From Gambelia wislizenii (taxonomy: Eukaryota; Chordata; Lepidosauria; Squamata; Crotaphytidae): a DNA stretch of 64,000 nt. The stretch is taken from contig JAUMIR010000002.1 of assembly GCA_030847615.1 (NCBI GenBank), positions 112,352,309-112,416,308 on the forward strand, read 5' to 3'. Of the stretch, positions 51,490-62,992 are shown piece by piece. Every line of letters starts with the position of its first letter. Within the stretch, counting starts at the first letter, position 1. Under the pieces are notes generated by a model. It saw nothing but the letters and a program-made list of their open reading frames with translations. It did not search any database and was not told the DNA's origin. The translations under genes and the position numbers were made by a program.

Positions 51490-52330
51490 AAAAAGTTTTC
51501 AAAGTCATCACAGGGCTGTTTACATGGCAAAATAAATCCTCAAAGAATGCGACAAGAAGCCTGATAGTTCCCATGCATTTCAAAGCAACAGCGCCCTTTT
51601 CAGAAGGGGGGGTGCAAAAACCCCATAAGTTGTGCAGTATCAGCTTTCACTAATTTTCCAGACTTTTTTTATTAAGTTCGCAAAAATGCGCATAATTTGT
51701 CATGGGAACTAACCATCGTGTAAACTGGCATCAACCTTTTCGAATTACTGTGAGCAGAGCTGAATCCTGATTGGTTGGAGTGACCATTCTGCTTTATCCA
51801 AATAGACTGAGGGGTTGGAGAGAAGAAATTCACCCTCCTTCTGCTTGCAGCCCACTTTGGAAAATCTGCTCTGAGCCCTTCCTGTCTGTTTCAAAGGAAG
51901 GCTTTGGGGGTTGGGAAGATGATCTGGACAAGTCCATGCTTCGCTGGTGTGTGTGTGTACATTCGTGTGTGCGGGGAAACAGCCGATTGCATCTTCGTCC
52001 TTTTGTTTGTTTGTCCTTCCATTCACTTGCCTTTATTCAAGGCTTTGGAGGCAGGGAAAACAATCAGGAATGAGGCAAGCCCCCGGCTTCTGTGGTGTGT
52101 GTTTGTGTGTGCATGCATGAAGGGAAGGGAAGGAGATCGCTCCACCATGCTTTTGTTTCTTCATGCTTTCATTCACTCCTTTCTTTATAGAAGCCTTTCG
52201 GGGCTGGGGAAGACCGGGGAGTTGCTAGATCGCTCTTTCAATGTCTTGTTTGTTTGTCCTTTTCTTTCCTCTCATTATTTATGGTCTCCATGACCCCCTC
52301 CTTGCTCCCTCCCTGCCTCCTGCCTGGCTT
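51490..52330. repeat. Repeat-like region with degenerate ~145-bp tandem blocks
   Basis: A hAT-like start (CAGGGCTGTTTACATGGC) lies near 51508. From about 51897 three blocks begin AAGGCTTTGGGG, AAGGCTTTGGAG and AAGCCTTTCGGG (near 51897, 52040 and 52190), each followed by a GGAAGA/GGGAAAA phrase, and the first two then run into a GTGTGTG stretch. The period is roughly 145 bp. No matching right terminus was found. Confidence 0.45.
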
Positions 52331-53195
52331 TAATCATCTGGAGGCGATTTCCCCCCCCCACTTTTGCCTGTGTGAACTAAGGAAAACCGAAAGTGGCTGC
52401 ATCTGGCTGCATCTTCTGAATATGCCAGGAGTTGTGTGATTTATGCGTTCCTGATGCGAAAACACGGTACTCTGGAATCTTGCGAACTTTTTCCTGTCGT
52501 GGAACCGGCCCCGTGGTTTTCCAGTTCCACCTTTCTTTCACAGTTGCAGCTGGCAAGACTTCACCAAGTGACTCTGTTCTTCTCAATGCTGAACATGTAG
52601 CCACATCACAGAGAAGAATATTTTTAGTGTCATTTGATGTATATTCCATTGGAAGCAGGCTTAGAAAGATAGCATGCAAGGCACACTAATGTTTTCTAAC
52701 TTAAAGGTATATACTTTCCCACAACAATGAATGGAAAGCAAATGTTTCCTTCACAGAGGCAGGAAGGAGAGGGTGGTTGGGGCACAGTTTTCTGACTGAC
52801 AGTAAGGAGGAGGGCATTTCAGGAGAGAGGTAGCCAACAATGGTCCAGTCCCCAAAACAACAAAATTAAAATCAAATGATTGATGGGTGTGTGTGAATCA
52901 TTGATAGAGGTACATAGCAAAAGCACAGAGAACATTTGGAGAAGGCAGCCTGGTGGAGAAAGATGAAATGAGATGAAATGTTATAAAACCTAATGAAGTG
53001 GTGGGGATATAAAATAGATGTTGGAACCAATCTGTTGCTCAAGGTAGGTCTGGTAGGGTAAAGTAACCAATCTTGATTCCTTGGTTGAATGTTGGGATGA
53101 AACACACAAAAGGTAATTGAAAAAAAACAAGCAAACAAGAAACTGCATAAGCAGATGTGAATGCAGATGTGTGAATGCAGATGTTTAATCTTGTA
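52331..53195. other. Unassigned sequence
   Basis: No feature supported. The region around 52440-52690 has open frames on both strands without recognisable domains. Confidence 0.3.
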
Positions 53196-53199
53196 TATA

Positions 53200-53361
53200 T
53201 TTGTTTTAATGTGATTTTAGTTAGATGGTTTTAATTTTATATTGTTTAATGTCTTTTAGTGGGGGTGGGTGGGGGTGGGTGGTGCTTTTAGTCGTTATTA
53301 CAATGTTTTAATTGTTGGAAGCTGCCCTGATTGTTTTTAGCAGAGGGGCAGGGTATAAATA
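53200..53361 (+). mobile_element. L2/L3-like 3' tail
   Basis: An A+T-rich 3' UTR with a GGGGGTGGGT repeat at about 53260-53283, then GGAAGCTGCCCTGATTGTTTTTAG and GGGGCAGGGTATAAATAA. The LINE at 53362 starts immediately after its ATAA tail. Confidence 0.65.
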
Positions 53362-53937
53362 ATCTACGACTCCTCGAGCGCTTTCATTAGCGCTGTCTAC
53401 GCACAATCCTAAATATACACTGGACTGACTATGTGACGAATGTTGCTGTCCTTGAACAAGCAGGGATCACCAGCATTGAGGCCATGATATTGAGAACACA
53501 GCTGCGCTGGGCAGGGCACGTTTCTAGGATGGAGGACCATCGCCTCCCAAAAATACTACTCTACGGTGAACTCGCCACGGGTCAGCGTGGGAGGGGCGCT
53601 CCAAAAAAGCGATACAAGGACTCCCTGAAACAACATCTCAGGCTTGGCCAGATTGATCACCAACGGTGGTCCGCCCTGGCCTCACATCGGGAGGCATGGA
53701 GACGCACTATCCACAATGCTGCAGCCTTATTTGAGAACTCACGACGAACAAGTCTTGAAGAGAAACGACAACGCAGAAAGAATCACAACCCAAAAACATC
53801 ACCCAAGGAGACCTTCTGCTGCACTTTTTGCAACCGGACTTGTTTATCTCGGATTGGCCTTTTTAGTCATCAGCGCGCTTGCAGAAGGCGCGGGATGAGT
53901 CCTTCCTGAATCTTCGTTTGTGAAGAAAAGCCAGAGA
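53362..53937 (+). mobile_element. LINE 3' end, best-preserved copy
   Basis: The 5' truncation is at about 53362, inside the ORF; the element runs through the ORF end and short 3' UTR to AAAAGCCAGAGAG and passes into an AAT repeat at 53938. It has the fewest frame problems of the five copies with coding sequence. Confidence 0.92.
53433..53909 (+). CDS. LINE ORF2 C-terminus with cysteine-rich finger
   Basis: A 158-residue open frame, complete to its stop. It holds QLRWAGHVSRMEDHRLPKILLYGEL, PKKRYKDSLKQHLRLGQID and HREAWRRTIHNAAALFE, the C-terminal region that follows the reverse-transcriptase domain in this LINE type. Near the end, CTFCNRTCLSRIGLFSHQRAC forms a C-x2-C-x12-H-x4-C finger, probably nucleic-acid binding. 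The first ATG used by the frame is not a natural start, since the protein began far upstream in a full-length element. Comparison with this copy shows the frame damage at 12648, 29723 and 57482. No catalytic residues are included, so it is an inactive remnant. Confidence 0.88.
   Translation: MTNVAVLEQAGITSIEAMILRTQLRWAGHVSRMEDHRLPKILLYGELATGQRGRGAPKKRYKDSLKQHLRLGQIDHQRWSALASHREAWRRTIHNAAALFENSRRTSLEEKRQRRKNHNPKTSPKETFCCTFCNRTCLSRIGLFSHQRACRRRGMSPS

Positions 53938-53974
<37 letters not shown>
53938..53974. repeat. (AAT)n microsatellite at the LINE tail
   Basis: Uninterrupted AAT triplets directly after the LINE tip, probably grown from the LINE tail. Confidence 0.95.
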
Positions 53975-54528
53975 TATCTATTGGGATTTCTTTCCAAGGA
54001 CACAGTTGCATTAATACAGATTAGCTTTATGTCTGTTTTATTGAATTGTGTTTTTTTTTAAACTGATGACTACCAGATCATCGCTTGTTGTTGCTGTTGG
54101 TTAGTGATGATGTTCAGATAGACACCAGCCATTGGTTCTTTATGTACTCCAAGAGAAGAATGTTTCCATTTGAGTCAACAGTGCAGTTTTCCTAGGGGGT
54201 TCATATTTAACTCTTTTTTTCTTTCTTCAGTGGAAACTGGTCTTGCTAATTTTTTTTAGCAGGTATGAGTGATGGCAGAAAGAAATTTGGCTGTGTACCA
54301 AAAGGAAACTCAAGGTGGTATATGTTACCCTTGTTGTCAGTTGCCTCATCCTTTGACCTTTCATGAATGAAGAGGAACGGCTTCCTTTGCACAATCCAAA
54401 ACTCAACAAGAGGGGAGATGGCTATTTTGAGGTGTAATTCTGTACTCATTTAACCATTAGCATGTGGTGGCTTCCAGGTTGGTGGAGTGATGAACTTTCT
54501 CCAGGTTTTAGTTTTTATAGGAACTATA

Positions 54529-54628
54529 CCTGTTTATCTCGGATTGGCCTTTTTAGTCATCAGCGCGCTTGCAGAAAGCGCGGGATGAGTCCTTCCTGAA
54601 TCTTCGTTTGCGAAGAAAAGCCAGAGAC
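54529..54628 (+). mobile_element. 100-bp LINE 3' tip
   Basis: TGTTTATCTCGGATTGGCC..TTTTAGTCATCAGCGCGCTTGC to AAAAGCCAGAGA, nearly identical to 53840-53937. An extremely short insertion, useful for showing the minimal 3' end. Confidence 0.92.
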
Positions 54629-56439
54629 AGTTCCTTTAAGGTTCCTATAGAACTCTACTCCAAAATTAAACCCAGAAAAGGGTCATCATCCTACTGATAC
54701 AGGAATCACCAGCCTCCACCTACCTAGGGGTAAGACCTACTGGACTCAATGGGACTTCGGAGTGGATATGGGTAGGGCTTTGCTCCAAAGGCATGGCTTC
54801 CTCACCTATGGGTCTGTGTCAAAGCCTGTGATAAAAGGGAATAGGAGCCACTTCAAAGAGAGGAACAGAAGAAAAAACTTAGCAAATTTGTCATTGGGAT
54901 AGTTGTGTTGCATTAGCTAGTGCCTGTATGCCTCATTTTGCAGCTATTAGAAATGATAACAATTGTTGTACCAATTTGATCCAATACTGTTGTAGATACA
55001 TAAAGGAATCACTGTTGTATCACCGTTGTATCACCGTTGTAGATACATAAAGGAAAAGGTAATGCCAAAAAATGTGATTGCAAATGTCAGTGAGAGAAAT
55101 TGTTTTGTTACCTTGAAATGCCATTCATGAAACTCTGTTGTTCAGGGAGAAGAAAGTGGCTTTGTAGGAATGTCAATAAGTGCTGCAGGCCTTAATCCTG
55201 CTTCTCACACTGTGAAGAAACTCTGTCATAGATTACTTCCTTGCACAGTCTGTATTTCAATCATCACTGCCTAAAGAGACTGATAATATCTGTTTTGAGA
55301 GCCTTCAAGGGCATGGGAAGTACTCACTCATCTTACTGGAGATTCAAGCAGCACATGGATATTAGCATTCTATGACCTCTTTATACTCCTCAGTTTCCTT
55401 ATGTATACATGGGGTACTGCACTGCCAGCTGTAGCATGTAGGAAAATTCAGTCTAAAACTACCTGGCTAGCAAAATATCTGCTGTGTTGACCAAGCACAG
55501 TCTAGCCAGATCAGAACCCAGTGACTCGACACACAAATATGCAAAAGAATTCATATTGCTGGACTGAAGGAACTACTAGAAGATTTACTAATATGACAGT
55601 GTGATTTGAACCAAGAGGCAGCAGCTGACTTCAGACTATGTCTGGTATTTAACAACAAATCAGCCAGAAAATGCATGGCTCAAAGAAATACTCCCACATT
55701 TCATGTTCTAAAGCCCAGTTTTGTGAATGACAGAACATTCAGGCTTCCCTGCTATATACCTACTTCTGCCTCCCAAATGTTTCAGCGCAAAGCATCAGTT
55801 CACAGTGAGATGAAATAATGGTGGTGGTGTCTGGCTTCCAGGTCAAAGGGATGGTGCAGTTATGGTGGGTTTTAATCCAAACTTGAAAGAAATTAGCCTA
55901 TCTCCAAAATTATTCAGCACAGTAGGTAAAGTTCAGACTAAAACCTTGCAACAGTGTTCAGACTAACACATTGCAACAGTGACATGGATGCTACCAGACA
56001 CAAGTGGAGATAGACACTTTCATAGAAGGAGCTGTGTGAAGTGCACTTCTTAGGCTGTCTGCTTTGGCTTCCATGCCAAATGACCTGGGTAGACAATTGA
56101 CCAAGCAGTGCCATCACAGTCTTCCATCTTTGACTGGTTCTCCACCTCTTACCAGACCTTCTTCCTCTGAAGTTGTTCCCAAGATGCCACTTCTCTCTTT
56201 TAGTCCCCCTAACTATCCCCAAATCTGATGCATCAGGTCCCTCCTTCTGGTTTCAGCCTTGCAGCACACATTAGTGATGTCACTCCTGGATGCTCCTGGC
56301 CATGGTCCATCTGGTTAAACCCACTAGAAGCATTGAGAGATTGGAGTGCAGAAAGGCAAGCCATCTACCCCTGGTCATGGGTGCCCAGCAGGGTGTGAAT
56401 GCCAAGTCACCAAGAATTCAATGAACCTTTGGATTTTAC
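54629..56439. other. Unassigned; no gene seen in 1.8 kb
   Basis: 54989-55055 has a local duplication of GTTGTAGATACATAAAGGAA. No coding or repeat feature supported elsewhere. Confidence 0.35.
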
Positions 56440-56612
56440 TGTAGCATGCCTCTATATATCAGTTGCTGGGAATATGAGACAGAGAATGTAGTTGCAGCTG
56501 TCCTGCAGCAAAGCTTCCTATAGGCAACTGACTGGCCACAAAATGCTGGACCAGACAGGTCCTTGGTCTGATCTAGCATGGTACTTCTTATATTTATATA
56601 CTTTTCTATAAC
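56440..56612 (+). repeat. Dispersed repeat family E, copy 3
   Basis: TATCAGTTGCTGGGAATATGAGAC .. GGCAACTGACTGGCCAC..AATGCTGGACCAGACAGG..CTTGGTCTGATCTAGCATGG .. TTCTTATATTTATA. It corresponds to 38211-38440. Confidence 0.6.
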
Positions 56613-57442
56613 TACAAAGACAAGGAGGCTATCAAGCATATGACAGTCTCCAATATGCAGTATGTTTGATGTCTTGCATTTAGCTTGAGAGGTGCCATAG
56701 TTATAGAGCTGACTAATGATAATCTTCTTTGCTTCACATTTGGCCCAATTCATGAGAGAAGTGACCCATGTGTGAGCCACTGTCTCAGATCTCTTGTGGC
56801 TGTTATGTCTCTTGCAGATACTATAAGACCAGTACCAGTGGCAGGTAGACCCCAAAGGCTAGGACAGAATGAAGAGGAATCATCACCTTCAGCAGTTCCT
56901 AGCATTTCATGTTGCTCCTTTAGAGGAGAGATGAGGGAGCCAGGATAGTAATGTTACCAGGTTAACTCTCACAGCACATATCTGAGGTCATATATGTTCT
57001 GAGTATACACACGTTTAAAGAAGCTTCAGACCTTGGCAATAATGCATCTCACTGGACTGGACCTGATGGACTGTTTCTGCATGGGGCTATTGAATGAGGA
57101 CAACGTTATACACAGTGGACTAGTAAACATTATGACAGGCATAATTAATGCCAAAGAATAAGGGCATAATACAAATACAAATAATAAAGCACAGTTGCAT
57201 CAGAATGGGGAAATATGACCTCAAATGCAAAAACTCAAAGCTGTGATGATTTTATTGTCATAGTTCATGAGTAGCTGGTGAGGCAGTGATGGTGGGAGCA
57301 CAGGGAAGAGGATGGATCTCATCAGAACCACCTCCTCCTCATGAGTAGGAGCTCCATAATGGAAATATATAATTAGTAGAATTGTATTAAGAGAGCGCAT
57401 TTAGGAAGTCCAACATTATTAACAAATATAATCCTCTACTCT
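56613..57442. other. Unassigned sequence
   Basis: No feature supported. Confidence 0.3.
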
Positions 57443-57481
57443 CCTCTGGCTTTTCTTCCCAAACAAAGATTCAGAAAGGAC

Positions 57482-60134
57482 TCATCCCGTGCTTTCTGCA
57501 AGCGTGCTGATGACTAAAAAGACCAATCCGAGATAAACAAGTCTGGTTGCAGAAAGCACAGCAGAAGGTCTCCTTGGGTGATGTTTCTGGGTTGTGATTC
57601 TTTCTGCGTTGTCGTTTCTCTTCAAGACTTGTTCAGCGTGAGTTCTCAAATAAGGCTGCAACATTGTGGATAGTGCACGTCCATGCCTCCTGCTGTGAGG
57701 CCATGGCAGACCATTGTTGGTGAGCCTGAGCCTGAGATGTTGCTTCAGGGAGTCCTTGTATCGCTTTTTTGGAGCGCCTCTCTTACGCTGACCCATGGCG
57801 AGTTCACTGTAGATTACTATTTTGGGGAGGCGATGGTCCTCCATCCTAGAAACGTGCCCTGCCCAATGCAGCTGTGTTCTCAATATCATGGCCTCAATGC
57901 TGGTGATCCCTGCTTGCTCAAGGACAGCAACATTAGTCACATAGTCCAGTGTATATTTAGAATGGTGCATATACAGCGCTGATGAAAGCATTCCAGGAGT
58001 CGTAAGTGGTGGCGATAGGTGACCCATGTTTCAGACCCATAAAGGAGAATAGACAGTACAATGGCTCTATACACACTGATCTTTGTGCTTCGCCTCAGGT
58101 GTTTATTACTCTAGACTCTTTTGTAAAGTCTTCCAAATGTGCTATATGCCTTTGCTAATCTGTAATTGATCTCTTTGTCAATCTTGGCATCTGAGGAGAT
58201 CATGTTTCCCAGGTAGGTGAACTGCTGAACGGGCTTAAGCACAGATTTCCTGACGGCAATGTGGGGATGATGGTGTTCATCCTGTGGTGCAGTCTGGTAA
58301 AGAACTTCCATTTTCTTCAGGTTGACTTCCAGCCCAAACAGCTCTGCAGCTGTTGCGAAGCAGGATGTTAGGCGCTGCAGAGCTGCTTCTGTGTGGGCAA
58401 CAAGGGCATCATCATCAGCGAAGAGCAGCTCAAGAATTAGATAGTTTAGAGTCTTAGTGTGAGCTCTCAGACGGCTTAAGTTAAACAAGCTATCATCAAT
58501 ACGGTAACATATATAGATGAGGTCTTCTTATTTGAGCTCTGCCGTAGCCCTTTGGAGCATCATGTTGTAGAAGACTGTAAATAAAGTTGGAGCAAGAACA
58601 CAACCTTGCTTCACTCCATTAGTTATTAGAAAGGGCTCTGAAAGACCATCGCCATATCTGGCCCTCATGTCGCAAGATAATAATTTTAAGGAATTTGGGG
58701 GGACATCCTAGTCTTTCCAGGATCTGCCACCGACATTTTCTACTCACAGTGTCGAAGGCTTTGGTAAGGTCAACAAATGTTACATAGGTCCCGTCTACAC
58801 GATTTAAATAATACGTACGGCGTGGGAAAGTTCGCACTTCCGTACAAACGGCCGTTCGGATGCGCACGAATGCAAAAGAGGGGGGGCTCGGTTTTCCACC
58901 CTGAAATACGCACACATGGCATTCGGGAAGGAAAGCGGATCACGAAGAGAAATCTGTACGCCGTTCGGATGGCTGACGGGTCTGTACGGTCCGTTCGCAC
59001 ACATATGAACAGGCAGGGTAATCTGATTGGCTGGCCGAGTAGAGGGGGCGGGGCTAGCACGGAGGGGAATTGGGAGTGGCCACCATGTTGGTTTCCTGGC
59101 TAGCGAGCGTCTGGTAAGTCCGTGAATTTATATGTTTATTTATTTTTATTTTATATTGTAAATACGGAAAACCGAATGTCCGCAAAACTGAATGTCCGCA
59201 AACCAGGAACCTTTAAAAAAAAAAAAAGTGGCGGGAGATTTAAAACTGCCGCTTGGCTTGCTCGCTCCAGCCAGCTTTGGGGAGAGGGAGTCATACGGAG
59301 TTTAGGGGCTTAAAAATCGTATAGCCGGTTCGTATGCATACGAACGACAGGCTGTTCATATTTTTTGCCCCCCATATGGATTTTTTTTATGACCGTATAG
59401 CCGCACCCATAGAGACCCTTGTTCTTCTCTCTACATTTTTCTTGCAGTTGTCTAAGGGCAAATGCCATATCTGTAGTACTCCTATTGGCTCTGAAGCCAC
59501 ATTGGCTTTCAGGAAGAAGTTCTTCTGCAATAGCAGGAACTAATCTGTTCAGCAGTATCCTTGCAAGGATTTTTCCAGCAATAGAGAGCAGTGTTATGCC
59601 TTGATAGTTTGAGCAATTGGATTTTGCTCCTTTTTTCTTGTACAGGGTGATGATGACTGCATCTCGGAGATCTGATGGCAGTTCCCCTTTTCCCCAGCAA
59701 TTCACAAGGAGTTTGTGGGATTTATCATGGAGTGCATGACCTCCGTGTTTCCAAACTTCAGGTGGGATTCCATCAATACCAGCTGCCTTGCCGTTTTTCA
59801 TCTGCTGTATGGCCTTAAGGGTCTCTTCCAAAGTGGGAACTATGTCCAATTCATTTTTCTTCGGTTTTTGTATCATATGTTGGATAGCTGAGCCTTGGAC
59901 TACTCAGTTGGCACTAAAGAGACTTTGAAAATGTTCAGCCCATTGATTCAGAATGGAGGCTTTATCAGTAATTAATGTTTGACCATCTGTACTGTATAAG
60001 GAGCTTTGGACTTGATAAGTAGGTCCAAACACTGCTTTAAGAGCTTCATAAAATCCTCTAAGATCACCCAGATCTGCACAGCATTGTGTCATTTCTGCTA
60101 TATTGATCCACCACTGTTCTCCATGTCTTGGAGT
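57482..60134 (-). pseudogene. LINE reverse-transcriptase ORF, multiply disrupted
   Basis: Read 5' to 3': DLRGFYEALKAVFGPTYQ and LNQWAEHFQSLF (60092-59904); then MKNGKAAGIDGIPPEVWKHGG, NYQGITLLSIAGKILARILLNRL and ESQCGFRANRSTTDMAFALRQ (59876-59413, RT fingers and palm). The 620-bp insertion follows, then VTFVDLTKAFDTVSR (58788-58730, first catalytic Asp region) and a VKQGCVLAPTLF-type segment at about 58620-58560 ending in a stop. Next come LFADDDALVAHTEAAL (58488-58111, the catalytic FADD box) and the C-terminal LRTQLHWAGHVSRMEDHRLPK block with the finger region in a shifted frame (to 57482). It has several frameshifts and stops. It is an EN/RT-type non-LTR retrotransposon; I could not settle the clade. 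Confidence 0.88.
58788..59407. mobile_element. CpG-rich 620-bp non-autonomous DNA transposon inside a LINE
   Basis: CATAG is duplicated at 58783-58787 and 59408-59412. Imperfect inverted ends GTCCCGTCTACACGATTT and, from the right, GGTGCGGCTATACGGTCAT. The LINE reading frame GLY/VTFVDL is restored when the insertion and one CATAG are removed. The interior is rich in CpG and in CGTA/TACG motifs, with TCTGTACGCCGTTCGGATGG and related phrases repeated at 58845 and 58955. It contains CAGGGTAATCTGATTGGCTGG and GGGGGCGGGGC, so it could carry promoter-like elements. No transposase. A hAT-like element with a 5-bp duplication is possible. Confidence 0.85.
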
Positions 60135-60141
60135 TTTTGTT

Positions 60142-60195
60142 GAAGTTTACTACATGTGAGAAGTTTACTACATGTGAGAAGTTTACTACATGTCC
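60142..60195. repeat. 18-bp tandem repeat, three units
   Basis: GAAGTTTACTACATGTGA is repeated at 60142, 60160 and 60178 (last unit ends in TCC). On the minus strand it encodes the six-residue unit LLTCSK, with CSKL at each end, near the upstream end of the LINE copy. Confidence 0.95.
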
Positions 60196-60200
60196 TCTCC

Positions 60201-61446
60201 ATTGATGCCCCCTTGTCATGGGAGAGAGGCTTGCGTACCTTAATTATGTTTTGAGCTATGCTGGCAGTGGCATAATAGCCACCGGTAGGGTCTCCCATGC
60301 CAGACAGGTCAAAACTGAAGGGTCTGACAAAGAGCATCAAAGGGCAGGATGGGCTCTCTAGCCTTATGGCAACCATCCTAGGAGAAGGAAAACTCTAATC
60401 CCAAACCCGGGCAGATGGTGCTCATCCAACCCTGTAAGGTCAACCATCTAAGAGAAGGAAACTCTAACCAGCCCTCTACTATGGGAAAGGAAATCATAGT
60501 TAGTATACCCCTGTAGACTTAGGTTGGTAAATTAGAAATGTATTGGTTTTTGTTTGTTTCTAGTCTCTGTTTTATATATATATGTCTGTGTAAAAGATGT
60601 TTGCATGAGTGTGTATGTGTTCCAATAATAAATAATAATAAAAAAGCTTATGCTACAAACTCCTTTCACTCAATTAGTCTCAAATGTGTCACAATGTCTG
60701 AGACAAGCACTCACTTGAGAAAGATATTATAGAGTACTTGACCTGACACTCACCATGTCAATATGGCTATTGTCCAGATACAGCATGTCCTGTTGTAGAT
60801 AAATCACTTGCTTATCAGGTGTTCATGCTTGATTTCTTATTCCCTGTTCCCTATATCCTGGTACTATTTGACACTGAGTAATTACTATTGTTTAGGAGTT
60901 ATATTTGTGTCATTTTTCCTTGTCCCTGCTACATCCAACCTGTGCCAGACAAGATTTTGGTTTAATTCACATCTCAGCAGAGAGTTGTGCAGATACAGTC
61001 AATTTTAAATTTATTAACACCTAGCCTAGTGAATGCACTGCCCTCTCTGAATTTCTTTTAAAGTCAGGCTGCTTTGGCCAATTGGAATGAAGAAAGGCTA
61101 GTACTAGCACTGAGGATTAATGTAAATTGGGGGCCTATTAATTTTGATGTTTCTATCTGTGTATATTAAGCCTTGATTATTACATTGTCATATTCAATGC
61201 ATCTTATATTTGTTGCATTGTTTTTGTTTTATTTGAATTTATTCATGGTTTTCAAAATATATTTTTCTCTTTCACCCTGAATGACATATATTTTTGACAA
61301 GTAATATTTGTTGTAGGCTGCTTAGTACTCCACTGGCTGTTGAAAAATGACTTATGAACGTATAAACTAACGAAATAACTGATTAACCAACTATTTGTTT
61401 ATGGCTTGGTTCTTATTCACAATCCTAAATAAAATACACCCATTTA
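60201..61446. other. Unassigned; short direct repeat near 60370-60470
   Basis: AACCATCCTAGGAGAAGGAAAACTCTAA (60370) and AACCATCTAAGAGAAGGAAACTCTAACC (60442) are a direct pair about 72 bp apart. 60205-60480 may be the 5' part of the LINE, but I cannot show it. Beyond 60500 nothing is recognisable. Confidence 0.35.
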
Positions 61447-61915
61447 GGAGATTATCAGATGGACCGCTTGGGTCTGTTTCTGTCCTGCTATCCCCCCCCT
61501 CGCCCCTCTCCCATTCCTGCTGCGGAATAATGAAAAAACTTTCACACACTTACCTGTATACCATGACAGGAACGGGCTCCCCCTCCCTTCCCTGCCCAGT
61601 TGTAAATGCAGCCATCACAAGGTTTGCTTTTATGACTGGGAACTCAAATCCCGGCCATTCTTGTGAGAGAATGGCAGGGAGGGAAATTTAAAGAGAACCT
61701 CCCCCACCAGCTGTCAAAAACAAAAGCAAGCAGTAAAACACATATAAAAAAGAAAAAGCTACCCAGGGAGGGATTTTTTTTATGTACTTTTCTGTCCTGA
61801 TCGCACCCGGAAGTGTCCGGCAGAGACCTCCCGGTGACATCACATCAATTGCCATCCCAGGAGCACAACGGGGCTCCTGTTCACTCACCCATCGTTTCAT
61901 TATAATAAGAGAATG
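61447..61915 (-). mobile_element. Family A/F-type transposon end with TTA flank
   Basis: Starts GGAGATTATCAGATGGACC after TTA (61444-61446). The interior holds family A landmarks in reverse order: TTTATGACTGGGAACTC, ACCCAGGGAGGGATTTTTTTTATG, GATCGCACCCGGAAGTG. The right terminus is not found close by; the matching end may be at 62992. Confidence 0.55.
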
Positions 61916-62814
61916 GGCCTTGTTACCCAAAATGCTCCTTGGAAAATTCCAAGAAAATATCGAGTTTCTAATATGTTGGGGAAATTAGCAGCAACTTGAC
62001 TTAGCTATGCAAAAGAGGGGGTAACAAGGGAATCTGAAAACCAATTATACCACTACTCGTCTAGATGGAACACATACAGATTTAAAACTAAGTATGTTTT
62101 TTTATTAAGGAGTTCAAAAATAACACCAAACATACTCACATTCACCCAGAAGAAGCATTCACTCAAGACTATAGAAAGAAACAGTAGGAAAACTTGGGAT
62201 AGAGGGTTGCAAGAGGGTTTTCCTGGGATAATATTACCTGTCCTGTAGTCAATCTGGCAGAGTGGATGGAGGAAACTGCATCTGGCAGCACATAGCAACA
62301 GAGTGTCCTCCTGTTACTGAATGTGCGCCAATGAGGCATGCTTTGGAGGGTCTTTTATACCTCCAAATACACCTGAGGGAATTGGTTGCTTCATGGGTTG
62401 AAACAATGAATTCCATGAGCCTTCATAGATTGCACAATGAATTTCCTGGTCTTAACAAAAGGTGAGGAAGATGCTAAATGTGTTTCTTAATGTCCACTGA
62501 TTGGATTTTAACAGCTTTGAGCAACTTCTTTTAGGTTGGGAGCTGAGGAGAGGAAATTTCACAATCAGCAAGCACAAAAGGGTTTCTTCCATCCATTAAT
62601 CTCCCATTTATGTGGAATGTGTCTCCTTTTGGCTTCTTAGCTTCAGGCCTTCCTTTCCAGGGAAAAACCAGAAATGACCTTTTCTGAGACCATCCTGTCT
62701 TTTCCCTTGTACAAGGGCACAGTAATGAACCAAGTTGGTCAGTTTCTGAGGCCTATAGCCAATGCTAACATTCCAGAATTGCGGTGCCTTGGGTGCAATG
62801 GAAGTGGGGTGCAA
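61916..62814. other. Unassigned interior sequence
   Basis: It could be the middle of a 1.5-kb element bounded by 61447 and 62992, or unrelated DNA between two fragments. No coding frame with a recognisable domain. Confidence 0.3.
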
Positions 62815-62992
62815 GCAAGCTTTGCTTATAGCCTCTTATTCACAGATTTTTCTATGAATAAGAAGAAACGGGGGAGGAACAGGAGCAGAACGGGAGCATC
62901 CCAGGACAGGGACAACATCATCTAAAAGGCAAGCCTTTTAGCGATCTCCTGTCGTCCCTGTCCTGGGATATTTTACACGTCTGATAATCTCC
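62815..62992. mobile_element. Fold-back transposon end with TTA flank
   Basis: Ends GTCTGATAATCTCC followed by TTA (62993-62995), the same trinucleotide that precedes 61447. Just inside is a hairpin: ATCCCAGGACAGGGAC .. CTAAAAGGC / GCCTTTTAG .. GTCCCTGTCCTGGGAT. The left side includes CTCTTATTCACAGATTTTTCTATGAATAAGAAG, another hairpin. Confidence 0.6.

Larger units (their letters stand above)
57443..60200 (-). mobile_element. Longest LINE copy, minus strand, split by a 620-bp insertion
   Basis: Runs on the minus strand from about 60200 to the 3' tip at 57443, covering the pre-RT linker, RT domain and C-terminal finger region. It is interrupted at 58788-59407 by another transposon. The 5' side of the element (endonuclease region) is not recognisable. 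Confidence 0.9.

Noticed and set aside
55606..55818. 70-aa plus-strand frame as a possible exon
   Set aside because: No splice-site support, no recognisable protein family.
56436..56855. 139-aa minus-strand frame
   Set aside because: No domain recognised; overlaps dispersed repeat family E in antisense.
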